A stretch of DNA of 14,655 bases from CAVPGH01 sp046726955 (lineage in GTDB: Bacteria; Acidobacteriota; Vicinamibacteria; Fen-336). Under the pieces are notes generated by a model, which worked only from the letters and a program-made list of their open reading frames with translations, was not told the DNA's origin and did no database searches. The position numbers and the translations under genes are program-made. Shown here piece after piece: positions 1 to 6,822 of this stretch. The stretch covers positions 1 to 14,655 of the forward strand of contig JBKPBQ010000173.1 of NCBI GenBank assembly GCA_046726955.1. Reading direction: 5' to 3'. Position 1 is the first letter of the stretch; every line of letters begins with the position of its first letter.

Positions 1-2032
1 GGATCGAGGCGGGGCTGCGCCCGCCCGCGAGCGCGAGCGCGGCGAAGGCGATCGCGGCGAGCGCCGCGATCAAGAGCGGCCGCGGGTCGCGGAGGCCGAG
101 CGGACGCAGAAGGGCGCCGAGCGCCGCGGTGCCGGGGGGAACGAGCGGCCGATCCGGGACGAGCTCGGCCGGTGGCTCGAGGCGGAAGCTCGTGGAGAAG
201 GCCTCGCGGCCGATCGGTGCGGTGGCCGCGGGCGGCGTGTAAGGGCTGCGCGCGTCCACGAGCCGCGCGGCGTCGGCCTGCACCTGCACGGCCCAGCGGT
301 CCTGCGCGCGCACCAGCCCCGTCCGCTCGCTCACCCCCCGCAGGATCCAGGCGGGAAGCGCGATCACGAAGAGCGCCGCGCCTGCGGCGAGGACGAGCCG
401 TCCCGACCGCCGCAGGCTCAGGGCCCCGCTCACGAGGTAGACCACCGCCCAGCCGGCGGTCACCGCGCTCAGCACGAGCCCTAGCGGGTCCGGGCTGAGG
501 TCGGGACCGGCGCGCGGACCGAGTGCGGCGGCAAGGCCGCCCAGGCGCGCGGGCAACCCCGCCTCCGCTGCCTGCTCCCCCGCCGCCAGGAAGACCGCGT
601 TCTCCGCGATCTCGACGGCGAGCAGCAGCAGCACGAAGGGAACCGCCGCCACGTCGGCTTGTCGGCGCAGAGTGAGGAAGGCCACGGGGAGGAGGACGGC
701 GAGCGGGATGAGGTAGTTGGGGTGGACGACGCGCGAAAAGTAGAGCGACAGCACCAGCGCGGCGCTGCCGGTGAACAGCGCCGCGACCGGCGTGCCCTCG
801 TGGAGCTGCCGGCGCGCGAGCAGGAGACCGACGGGGACGAGGATGAGGTAGAAGACGCCGAAGGGAAAGTAGTCGCGCAAGCTCGTCACGCGGCCGAGGT
901 AGATGAGGAAGTTCGCGAAGCCGAAGCCGGGCGTGCCCCCGAGCGGGTAGTTATCGGCCCCGGGCAGGCCCACGTTGTAGACGACGATGTCGCCCCAGAA
1001 CGCGCGGAAGTCGAGGGCGGCCACGGGAAGGACAACCACCGCGAAGACGGCCGCCGCCGCCGCGAGAGGCCGGAGAACGCGCCGCCATGAATCCCTGTTG
1101 AGAAGGTCACGCGCCTCGCGCGCTCCGGTCAGGGAAAGGAGCAGGAACGGGGCGAACGGCCAGGCGAGCTGCTTCGTGGCGCAAGCGAGCCCGAGGAGCA
1201 GACCGGCGGGAACGCCCCTGCCCATGCGAGCGAGAAGCACAGCCCCCAGCAGCATCGCCACGAACACGAGGTCGTTCGCTCCGAAGATCTGGTGCCAGTA
1301 CACGAGAGGGTTGAGCGCGGCCACACCCGCGGCGGCGAGGCGCAAGGCGGGTTCGGTCGGCAGGCGGCTCGCGAGCAGAACGGTGAGCGCATAGAAGACG
1401 AGCGTCACAACGCGGGGATCGAAGGGAACCCCGAGAGCGCGGGCGAGCAGGTAGGGTCCGGCCATCACGAGGTGCGTTCCGGGAAGGTAGGCGTGGTGGT
1501 GGAGGATGGGGTTGGCGCCCCTGGCTTCCCAGAAGCTCGACGCGCGCGCCTGCCGGCCGAGGATCGTCCCCGAGTAGTCGGCGCCGTACGGGCTCTGGCC
1601 GGAAGCGATCCGGTCGAGCGCGAGCGGGAGCTGGACGACGCCGCCGTCCTGCCCGTAGGGACGGTCCGTCGCGAAGCCCATGGCCATGAAGGCCGCGCTC
1701 GGCGCCACCACGAGCACGCACGCGGCGGCGGCGATCACGGCGGCGCGGACGCGCAGTGACGCCTGCCGTACGGCGAGCACGAGATAGAGAAGGGCGAAGG
1801 CGGTGGCGAGGCCGGCGAGCAGGAGAGCGAGCGGGTCCCGGTCGAGGTCGGGGGCGGAGCGCGGCCAGAGGAGCGCGAGGACGGGCGGAACCTCGGCAAA
1901 CCGGCTGTCGTGGAGGATCCGCCAGGCGAGCACGCGCGGCGGATCGTGGAGCGCCAGGTCGCGAGCCAGGAGGAGGAGAAGGGCGGGAACGACGGCCGCG
2001 TCCGTCGGAAGGCGCCGGAGGGCGGCGGGCAG
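1..2032 (-). CDS. Polytopic GT-C (GT87/GT39-like) glycosyltransferase with internal duplication, 3' end outside window
   Basis: Open from about 2032 to the left edge without a stop (677 codons seen), with strong G/C third-position bias in this frame only. It encodes many hydrophobic segments and GT-C landmarks: an acidic first external loop (QDGGVV around residue 129 followed by SGQSPYGADY), HAYLPGTH, and the later loop ATKQLAWPF. Such enzymes use polyprenyl-phosphate sugars to glycosylate lipids or proteins on the outer face of the membrane; the substrate here is unknown. A second copy of the N-terminal module begins near residue 480: APDLDRDPLALLL (Asp62) recurs as GPDLSPDPLGLVL (Asp511), and the QD..V/AVQ...SPY loop recurs at Asp578, both exactly 449 residues apart. 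The start is uncertain. No ATG, GTG or TTG lies between the upstream in-frame stop and GTG 1933, yet coding bias and a hydrophobic helix extend back to CTG 2032, one base after the preceding gene's stop. Last visible gene of the minus-strand operon. Confidence 0.8.
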   Translation of the reverse strand, partial: MPAALRRLPTDAAVVPALLLLLARDLALHDPPRVLAWRILHDSRFAEVPPVLALLWPRSAPDLDRDPLALLLAGLATAFALLYLVLAVRQASLRVRAAVIAAAACVLVVAPSAAFMAMGFATDRPYGQDGGVVQLPLALDRIASGQSPYGADYSGTILGRQARASSFWEARGANPILHHHAYLPGTHLVMAGPYLLARALGVPFDPRVVTLVFYALTVLLASRLPTEPALRLAAAGVAALNPLVYWHQIFGANDLVFVAMLLGAVLLARMGRGVPAGLLLGLACATKQLAWPFAPFLLLSLTGAREARDLLNRDSWRRVLRPLAAAAAVFAVVVLPVAALDFRAFWGDIVVYNVGLPGADNYPLGGTPGFGFANFLIYLGRVTSLRDYFPFGVFYLILVPVGLLLARRQLHEGTPVAALFTGSAALVLSLYFSRVVHPNYLIPLAVLLPVAFLTLRRQADVAAVPFVLLLLAVEIAENAVFLAAGEQAAEAGLPARLGGLAAALGPRAGPDLSPDPLGLVLSAVTAGWAVVYLVSGALSLRRSGRLVLAAGAALFVIALPAWILRGVSERTGLVRAQDRWAVQVQADAARLVDARSPYTPPAATAPIGREAFSTSFRLEPPAELVPDRPLVPPGTAALGALLRPLGLRDPRPLLIAALAAIAFAALALAGGRSPASI

Positions 2033-2033
2033 C

Positions 2034-2231
2034 CTACTTCTCGCGGAGGGTGGAGGTGTCGACCCGGGCCCCGCACGAGCAGACCAGGCTGCGCACCGCC
2101 CACTCGATCTTCAGCAGCCGACCGCAAACCGTGCAGCCCACGTAGTTTCCGGCCGCGTAGGTGGTGCCCGCGGGCCGGCGCGGCTTCAAGGGGTCGTCGG
2201 GCGGGATGGGGCGGCGGTACGTGAACGCCAC
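2034..2231 (-). CDS. Small zinc-ribbon protein (65 aa)
   Basis: Starts at GTG 2231, 21 nt after the MFS exporter's stop, and ends one base before the likely start of the glycosyltransferase gene. The product has four cysteines in a zinc-ribbon arrangement: Cys33-x2-Cys36 (CTVC), a 14-residue linker including GRLLKIEW, then Cys51-x-Cys53 (CSCG). The N-terminal 30 residues are proline- and arginine-rich and probably unstructured. Such ribbons serve as structural zinc modules or nucleic-acid or protein contacts. No enzymatic domain is visible and I do not recognise a named family. Position inside a tight operon and the Cys pattern argue that it is real; the weak ribosome site (GGGGCG) and GTG start are mild doubts. 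Confidence 0.68.
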   Translation of the reverse strand: MAFTYRRPIPPDDPLKPRRPAGTTYAAGNYVGCTVCGRLLKIEWAVRSLVCSCGARVDTSTLREK

Positions 2232-2252
2232 GAGGTCGAGCTTACGCCCCGG

Positions 2253-3518
2253 TCAAAGCTCCCGCAACCCCGTGTGGCGCATGCGCATGCCAGCGGCAAA
2301 GAGGACGAGCGCGCCCGCGAACCCGCCCATTACCAGCGGAGCGCCCAGGGCCTTCACGAGACCGCCCGCGACCAGGCTGCCCAGCGGGTTCCCGCCGCGG
2401 AAGGCGAGGCCGAAGATGCTGACGACGCGTCCCCGCATCTCGTTCGGCGCGTTCTCCTGGACGAGCGAGTTGGCGGTCGAGAACGCCGTGGTGAGCGAGA
2501 ACCCGGCGAGGAACAGGAAGACCATCGACAGCGACAGCCAGGGCGAGAGCACGGCGCAGAGTGTGGCCGCGCCGTAGCCGACGAAGCCGAGGAGGAGCAG
2601 CCGCCCTCGTCCGGGGACGTGACCCCGGTGCGCGGTGGTGACGGCGCCCAAGATCGCCCCCGCTCCCAGGCTGGTCAGGAGGAGGCTGTAGCCGCGCGCG
2701 CCGGCGTGCAGCACGTCGCCTGCGATCACGGGCAGGTAGGTGATCAAGGGAAAGCCCAGGAAGCTGCCCACGGCGCCGAGGAGCGTCAGCGTTGAGAGCG
2801 TGGGGCTCGAGAGGACGTACCGCAGCCCCGCCTTCAGGCTCGCGCTCAGGCTCTCCGGCGCCGAGACGGCGAGCGCGGGAAGTTCGATCCGCCAGATCGC
2901 GAAGATCACGGCGAGGAAGGAGAGCGCGTTCACCACGAAGCACGCTCCCGTCCCCGCGGCCGAGCTGGCGAGGATCACACCCGCGATCGCCGGCCCGATC
3001 GCGCGCGACAGGTTGAACTGCAGCGCGTTGAGGGCCACCGCCTTGGGGATGAGGTCCTTGGGCACGAGGCTCGGCAGCACCGCCTGGTACGTGGGGGCGG
3101 ACTGCGACTGGGCGAGCCCCGTGAAGAACGCGATGGCGACGATCGCGCCGATGCCGAGGCGGTCGAGGCCGTAGAGCACGGCGAGCGCGAGCGCCATCGA
3201 CATCTGGAAGACCTGCGACGTGAGGAGGATCCCCCGGCGGCTCATCCGGTCCGCGGCCACTCCTCCCACGAGCATGAACGCCATGAGCGGCGTCTCGCCC
3301 GCGAAGCTGCGCAGTCCGAGGTAGACGGGATTCCTCAGCCGCTCGTGGATGTACCAGCCCATGGCCGTGTCCTGGATCCACGTCCCCACGCTGGAGAGGA
3401 ACGCTCCCGTCCAGAGCATGCGGTAGCTTCGCACCGCGAAGGGCGACAGGAAGCCGGGCAGCCTCGGCTCGCGCGACGACGGCGGCGGCTCGACGGCGGG
3501 CGCTAGCGGAGTCCCCAC
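2253..3518 (-). CDS. MFS transporter, MFS_3 (transmembrane secretion effector / EntS-like) family
   Basis: A 421-residue major facilitator protein, the usual size for MFS_3 exporters (12 TM helices). The opening signature is visible at residues 33-60 (YRMLWTGAFLSSVGTWIQD, then TAMGWYIHER), followed by motif A in the loop after TM2 (GGVAADRMSRRG, about 85-96), the GLAQSQSAPTYQAVLPSLVP segment, and LSRAIGPAIAGV. The second half carries the late motif NEMRGRVVSIFGLAFRGGNPLG. The family exports small molecules such as siderophores or drugs by proton antiport; no substrate can be inferred. I chose GTG 3518, which overlaps the surE stop by 16 nt and has an AGGGG stretch directly upstream. An open extension further upstream only mirrors surE in another frame. 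GTG 3434 (residue 29) is a shorter alternative. The overlap suggests translational coupling to surE. Confidence 0.92.
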   Translation of the reverse strand: MGTPLAPAVEPPPSSREPRLPGFLSPFAVRSYRMLWTGAFLSSVGTWIQDTAMGWYIHERLRNPVYLGLRSFAGETPLMAFMLVGGVAADRMSRRGILLTSQVFQMSMALALAVLYGLDRLGIGAIVAIAFFTGLAQSQSAPTYQAVLPSLVPKDLIPKAVALNALQFNLSRAIGPAIAGVILASSAAGTGACFVVNALSFLAVIFAIWRIELPALAVSAPESLSASLKAGLRYVLSSPTLSTLTLLGAVGSFLGFPLITYLPVIAGDVLHAGARGYSLLLTSLGAGAILGAVTTAHRGHVPGRGRLLLLGFVGYGAATLCAVLSPWLSLSMVFLFLAGFSLTTAFSTANSLVQENAPNEMRGRVVSIFGLAFRGGNPLGSLVAGGLVKALGAPLVMGGFAGALVLFAAGMRMRHTGLREL

Positions 3519-4351
3519 CCCTGGATCGCTTTCCGCGCGTCCGCGTCGTTCACGTCGATGCGCAGCGGTGTCACCGCCACGTAGCCGTCGCGGAGAGCGC
3601 CCGCGTCCGTCTCGGAATCGGGGTCGGCGGGAGACGTCCAGATGTTCCAGAAGTAGATCTGGTCCTCCGGGTTCACGCGCTTCTCGTACTGGTTGAGCCC
3701 GGCGGCGAGGCTGTGCGGGACGACCTTGATCCCGCGGATGGGAAGGGCGGGGAAGTTGACGGAGAGGAAGATCCCCTTGGGGAGGCCGCGCTTCAGCGTC
3801 TCCGCGGCCAGGCGCCCCAGCACCGCGGCCCCCGGTCCGTAGTCCATCTTGCCGGGGGTGCTGACGAGGCTGGCGGCGATGGATGGGATGCCGTCGAAGG
3901 CCGCCTCCCGCGCCGCCCCCAGCGTGCCCGAGACGTAGATCGTGAGGCCGGCGTTGTCGCCGCGGTTGATGCCGGACACGACGAGATCGGGCGTCTGGGG
4001 AACGAGCGGCGCGGAGAGCGCGAGCCGCACGCAGGTCGCGGGCCGCGCGGAGATCCGGTACCACGGCCCCTGCGGCCCCTCGACGGCGACCAGCGGGTCG
4101 ATCTTGGACATCATGATCGGCTCGATGTACGTGATGCCGTGTCCCACGCCGCTCTGGTTCTCGGCGGGCGCGGCCACCGTCACCTCGCCGAGCTTCGCGA
4201 GCTCGGCGTAGGCGGCGAGCAGGCCGGGGGCGGCGATGCCGTCGTCGTTGGCGAGGAGGATGCGCGGGCGGCGCTCCGCCGCGGACGCGGAGGCGGCGAG
4301 GAAGAGCATTGCCGCCGCCGCGACGCGGCGCAGGGTGGAAGACCCCGGCAT
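3503..4351 (-). CDS. surE: 5'/3'-nucleotidase SurE, predicted exported
   Basis: SurE hydrolyses 5'- and 3'-nucleoside monophosphates with a divalent metal. All landmarks are present in 282 residues: the ILLANDDGIAAPGL start of the Rossmann-like fold, metal ligands Asp36, Asp37, Ser67 (NQSGVG) and Asn129 (SGINRGDN), and the conserved YVSGTLGAAREAAFDGIPSIA block at 139-159. Unlike the classic cytoplasmic enzyme, which begins almost at the NDDG motif, this one has about 25 extra N-terminal residues: basic LRRV, a hydrophobic core AAAAMLFLAA, and an ASA-A cleavage site, which together look like a Sec signal peptide. ATG 4351 has a GGAG ribosome site at good spacing. It follows the basic microprotein gene by 11 nt and overlaps the MFS gene by 16 nt. 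An exported SurE would act on extracytoplasmic nucleotides or related phosphoesters. Confidence 0.95.
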   Translation of the reverse strand: MPGSSTLRRVAAAAMLFLAASASAAERRPRILLANDDGIAAPGLLAAYAELAKLGEVTVAAPAENQSGVGHGITYIEPIMMSKIDPLVAVEGPQGPWYRISARPATCVRLALSAPLVPQTPDLVVSGINRGDNAGLTIYVSGTLGAAREAAFDGIPSIAASLVSTPGKMDYGPGAAVLGRLAAETLKRGLPKGIFLSVNFPALPIRGIKVVPHSLAAGLNQYEKRVNPEDQIYFWNIWTSPADPDSETDAGALRDGYVAVTPLRIDVNDADARKAIQGWGLR

Positions 4352-4362
4352 CGCTGCTCCGG

Positions 4363-4473
4363 CTACTTCCGCCCCGGCTTGCGGGCGGCCGCGATCGCCT
4401 CCCTCTTGCGGGCCTTTCGGGCCTTGGCCTTGCGGTGGCGGCGGCGCCGCAGCTCCTTCATCCTCTCGATCAT
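4363..4473 (-). CDS. 36-residue highly basic microprotein (hypothetical)
   Basis: ATG 4473 overlaps the stop of the MshEN gene as ATGA (4470-4473), a classic coupled start, and the frame closes 11 nt before surE. The peptide has 18 Lys/Arg among 36 residues, with a central run LRRRRHRKAKARKARKRE and a C-terminal ARKPGRK. It has no cysteine, signal peptide or hydrophobic stretch. An AGGAGAAG purine stretch lies about 11 nt upstream. Composition and size resemble small basic ribosome-associated proteins (the AURKAIP1/COX24 or bS21/THX type); this is resemblance in composition only. It could instead be a nucleic-acid-binding peptide or a chance frame in GC-rich DNA. The exact stop-start overlap and neat fit between two genes are the main support. 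Confidence 0.5.
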   Translation of the reverse strand: MIERMKELRRRRHRKAKARKARKREAIAAARKPGRK

Positions 4474-5477
4474 GCCTTCGTCTTCTCCTCTCCGCCGGAG
4501 CGAGCCCCGGCGATCTTGCGGGTCTGTTCCTGACGCTCCTTCACGATGCGCAGATACGCCTGGGGAACCTTCTGCACGAGAACGATCAGCTCTCCCACTT
4601 CGGCCTTGACGTTGCCCGCGGCTCCCTGGTCGCCGTACAGCAGGTTCACGACGCGGCCCTTCACCGTCACCGGGAAGAACGCGGCGTTCGTCCCCGGGCG
4701 CTTGCCGACCTGCTCGAGGAAGCGCTGGTTCTCCTCCTCGGGACCGAAGCGGCCGATGAAGACGCTCTTGTCGCGCGTGACGGTGCGGAAGACCGAGGCC
4801 GGCTCCAGCGGGATCCGCAGCCGCGAGGCCATGGCCTTGTCCATCCCTTCGCCGCGCCCGCTCCAGCCCAGCACCCACGGCTCGCGCACGATGAAGAAGA
4901 TCACGCGCCGGAAGAAGCGGTGGCAGACGGCGAGCATCGTGTCCACCACCTCGTCGCGGCTCTCCGCGGCGTCGAGCCGCGCGGCGGCGGTCGGAATGTC
5001 GATGTCCTCGCGGGGGGCGGGGTGGGCTCCCCGATGCGTGTCCGTGAACCGCCAGCGCTCGTCCACCCCGTAGTGGTCGTAGAGGAGCTGGATCATGCGG
5101 AACTCGCACACGACGAGCGGGCGCACGATGTAGCCCTGGGTGTAGCCGACCTGCGCCACCGCGGCGTGGTCGGCGGGGTCGACCATCCCCAGGAAGAGCG
5201 TCTTGCCCCTCAGCTCCATGGGGAAGACCTTGTGGCGCGCGGCGAGCTTCTTGGGCAGGAGGGCTTGGGCGTCGCCGGGGACCTTTTGCGTGTCCGCGGC
5301 GGGCACTCCGTGGGCCCGGCTGAGCGCCTCCTTCAGGCGCTCCTCGGTGACGTAGCCCAGCTCGTACAGGTTCGTGCCCAGCCGCCCCCCGTAGAGGACC
5401 TGGTGCTGGATCGCTTCCTGGAGCTGTCGCTCCGTGACGACGCCGCGGTCGCGCAAAAGCCGGGCGAGGATGGGCAG
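4470..5477 (-). CDS. c-di-GMP-binding MshEN (GspE N-terminal) protein with C-terminal GAF-like domain, no ATPase
   Basis: The N-terminus contains two tandem 24-residue MshEN motifs. Motif 1 ends LRDRGVVTERQLQEAIQHQ (about 8-26); motif 2 begins RLGTNLYELGYVTEERLKEA (32-51), with exactly five residues (VLYGG) between. Known MshEN domains bind c-di-GMP through such pairs (RLGxxLxxxGxxxxxxLxxxLxxQ). The last Gln of motif 2 is Ala here, and motif 1 lacks the RLG. The rest of the domain extends to about residue 145. The C-terminal part (about 160-320; VLGWSGRGEG and NAAFFPVTVKGRVVNLLYGD) looks GAF-like. Walker motifs of the type II secretion ATPase are absent, so this is a stand-alone sensor or adaptor, not GspE. 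Start: TTG 5456 is the first standard codon but would cut helix 1 of motif 1. CTG 5477 follows GGAGGTG and restores it. First gene of the minus operon. Confidence 0.85.
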   Translation of the reverse strand: MPILARLLRDRGVVTERQLQEAIQHQVLYGGRLGTNLYELGYVTEERLKEALSRAHGVPAADTQKVPGDAQALLPKKLAARHKVFPMELRGKTLFLGMVDPADHAAVAQVGYTQGYIVRPLVVCEFRMIQLLYDHYGVDERWRFTDTHRGAHPAPREDIDIPTAAARLDAAESRDEVVDTMLAVCHRFFRRVIFFIVREPWVLGWSGRGEGMDKAMASRLRIPLEPASVFRTVTRDKSVFIGRFGPEEENQRFLEQVGKRPGTNAAFFPVTVKGRVVNLLYGDQGAAGNVKAEVGELIVLVQKVPQAYLRIVKERQEQTRKIAGARSGGEEKTKA

Positions 5478-5479
5478 AG

Positions 5480-5486
5480 CACCTCC
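5480..5486 (-). promoter_or_regulatory. Ribosome binding site deciding the MshEN gene start
   Basis: GGAGGTG on the minus strand, a seven-base match to the anti-Shine-Dalgarno end of 16S rRNA. It lies four bases (from GGAGG) ahead of CTG 5477 and 26 bases ahead of TTG 5456. Spacing favours initiation at or near 5477, although four bases is a little short. ATC 5471 would have ideal spacing but is an even rarer start. Confidence 0.55.
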
Positions 5487-5499
5487 GACAAAAGACTGT

Positions 5500-5505
5500 A
5501 TTCTA
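5500..5505 (-). promoter_or_regulatory. Possible -10 box for the minus-strand operon
   Basis: TAGAAT read on the minus strand (consensus TATAAT, 5 of 6), 23 bases upstream of CTG 5477, so a transcript would have a short leader that still includes the GGAGGTG site. No convincing -35 hexamer is visible at 16-18 bp upstream, so this is only half a promoter by eye. Confidence 0.35.
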
Positions 5506-5527
5506 GCAACGCCCGACGCCGCCCGGC

Positions 5528-5557
5528 TTTACCCTCCCCCGGGGGCTGGGCTATCAT
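5528..5557 (+). promoter_or_regulatory. Sigma-70-like promoter of the EAL gene
   Basis: TTTACC at 5528-5533 (4 of 6 to TTGACA) and TATCAT at 5552-5557 (5 of 6 to TATAAT), with an 18-bp spacer. The expected transcription start is near 5564, giving a leader of about 30 nt to ATG 5593. The spacer contains the perfect palindrome CCCCCGGGGG (5536-5545), a candidate protein-binding dyad. It lies in the only divergent intergenic region of the window. Confidence 0.5.
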
Positions 5558-5592
5558 CCTCGCCACGCTCGCTCCCCCCGCGGCGTCTCCCG

Positions 5593-6822
5593 ATGCCCGA
5601 GCCCATTCCCGCCTATCACGAGCGACTACCGGAAATCGAGAAGGAATTGACCGAGCGCGGGCACGTGGGGGTGCTCGTGCTCGACGCCTCGCCGCTGGCC
5701 GCCATCGAGGACCAGTACGGGATGAGCGTCTACGAAGGCGTCCGCGAGCGCGTCTTCAAGATCCTCGACGAGCAGAAGGGCAAGGACTATCGCAACGGGG
5801 ACATCCTGGCCCTCGACCGCCCGCGGGGCCTGCGATTCCTCTTCTTCCTGGAGCGCAAGCGGCGGCGCGCGGTCGCCTCGTCGGTCGCGGACATGCGGAC
5901 CGCACGCGGCCGCCTGTTGGTCTCCCTCGTGGCGAACATCGCCCGCGCGTCGCACCCCTTCCTGAAGCCGGCACCGCGCCTCGACGTGGGCTACGGCGTC
6001 GCCGTCCACAACCCGCTCCTCCACCCGGGGCGGATGGTGGAGCGCGCGATCGACGAGGCCCTCGCCCAGGCCGCGCACCAGAGGAAGAGCGACGAGCAGC
6101 TGGAGCTCGAGCGGCTCCAGGACGTGCTGCTCCGTGAGCGGGTGGTGATGGCCTACCAGCCCATCCTGCGCATGAAGGAAGGGACGGTGATGGGCTTCGA
6201 GGCGCTCGCCCGCGGCCCCCGCGGCTCGGGGCTGGAGACCGCGGACGCGTTGTTCGGTGCCGCCGCCGAGCACAACCTGCTGGTAGAGCTCGACCGGCTG
6301 TGCCGCCGCCGCGCGCTCCTCAGCTCCGGGCGGGTGTCGAGCAACGCCAAGGTCTTCGTGAACACGCTGCACGCTACGATGCACGACCCGCAGTTCCGCG
6401 GGAAGCCGCTCATCGACCTGCTCGACAAGGCCCAGATCTCGCCCGATCGCATCGTGCTCGAGATCACGGAGAAGCTCGTGATCGAGAACTACAGCCTCTT
6501 CCGCGACAACATGGCCAACTTCACCGACCTGGGCATGAGCTTCGCCGTTGACGACGTGGGCGCGGGTTACTCGGGGCTGGAGTCGATCGCGCGCCTGAAG
6601 CCGAGCTACCTCAAGATCGACACCGACCTCGTGCGCGACGTCCACGTGAGCATGGTCAACAAGGCGATGGTGAAGGCGATCATCTCGCTCGGCCACGGCA
6701 TCGGCGCCACGGTGGTCGCGGAAGGCATCCAGTCCGAGGACGAGGCGCAGGCCCTGCGCGCCATGGGAGTGGACTTCGGCCAGGGCTACTACCTCGCGCG
6801 GCCCATCGAGGGCAATGAGTAG
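5593..6822 (+). CDS. EAL-domain cyclic-di-GMP phosphodiesterase with degenerate GGDEF-like N-terminus
   Basis: Predicted to hydrolyse c-di-GMP to pGpG. In the 409-residue product the EAL domain covers about 178-409. Residues matching the known catalytic set are all present: Glu203 (GFEALARG), Asn257 (FVNTL), Glu290 (LEITEK), Asp320-Asp321 (DDVGAGYSGL), Lys341 (YLKID), Glu377 (VAEG) and Gln397 (GQGYYLARP). It should therefore be active. Residues 1-165 have the size and position of a GGDEF domain but show no GGDEF signature, so no cyclase activity is expected; the region may be regulatory. ATG 5593 lacks a clear ribosome site but sits about 30 nt downstream of a good promoter. It is divergent from the MshEN (c-di-GMP-binding) gene and followed 46 nt later by a solute-binding protein gene. 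No membrane segment, so cytoplasmic. Confidence 0.93.
   Translation: MPEPIPAYHERLPEIEKELTERGHVGVLVLDASPLAAIEDQYGMSVYEGVRERVFKILDEQKGKDYRNGDILALDRPRGLRFLFFLERKRRRAVASSVADMRTARGRLLVSLVANIARASHPFLKPAPRLDVGYGVAVHNPLLHPGRMVERAIDEALAQAAHQRKSDEQLELERLQDVLLRERVVMAYQPILRMKEGTVMGFEALARGPRGSGLETADALFGAAAEHNLLVELDRLCRRRALLSSGRVSSNAKVFVNTLHATMHDPQFRGKPLIDLLDKAQISPDRIVLEITEKLVIENYSLFRDNMANFTDLGMSFAVDDVGAGYSGLESIARLKPSYLKIDTDLVRDVHVSMVNKAMVKAIISLGHGIGATVVAEGIQSEDEAQALRAMGVDFGQGYYLARPIEGNE

Noticed and set aside
50..71. Perfect inverted repeat (GATCGCGGCG, two-base spacer, CGCCGCGATC)
   Set aside because: It lies inside the glycosyltransferase coding frame, where it encodes an Ala/Leu/Ile-rich helix. Such palindromes arise easily from GC-rich Ala and Ile codons; no T-run follows and no related copy was seen.
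172..498. Plus-strand Arg/Pro/Ala-rich open frame near the left edge
   Set aside because: Antisense to the glycosyltransferase frame, which shows proper codon bias and membrane helices; no sign of a real start or domain.
3519..4064. In-frame N-terminal extension of the MFS gene
   Set aside because: It is surE read in another frame (Arg/Pro/Gly rich); the transporter signature begins only after about 3518.
4236..6137. Long plus-strand open frame antisense to surE and the MshEN gene, running into the EAL gene
   Set aside because: Composition is typical of a shadow frame (Arg/Ala/Pro/His rich), with no domain and no ribosome site. The genes on the other strand and frame have clear families and motifs.
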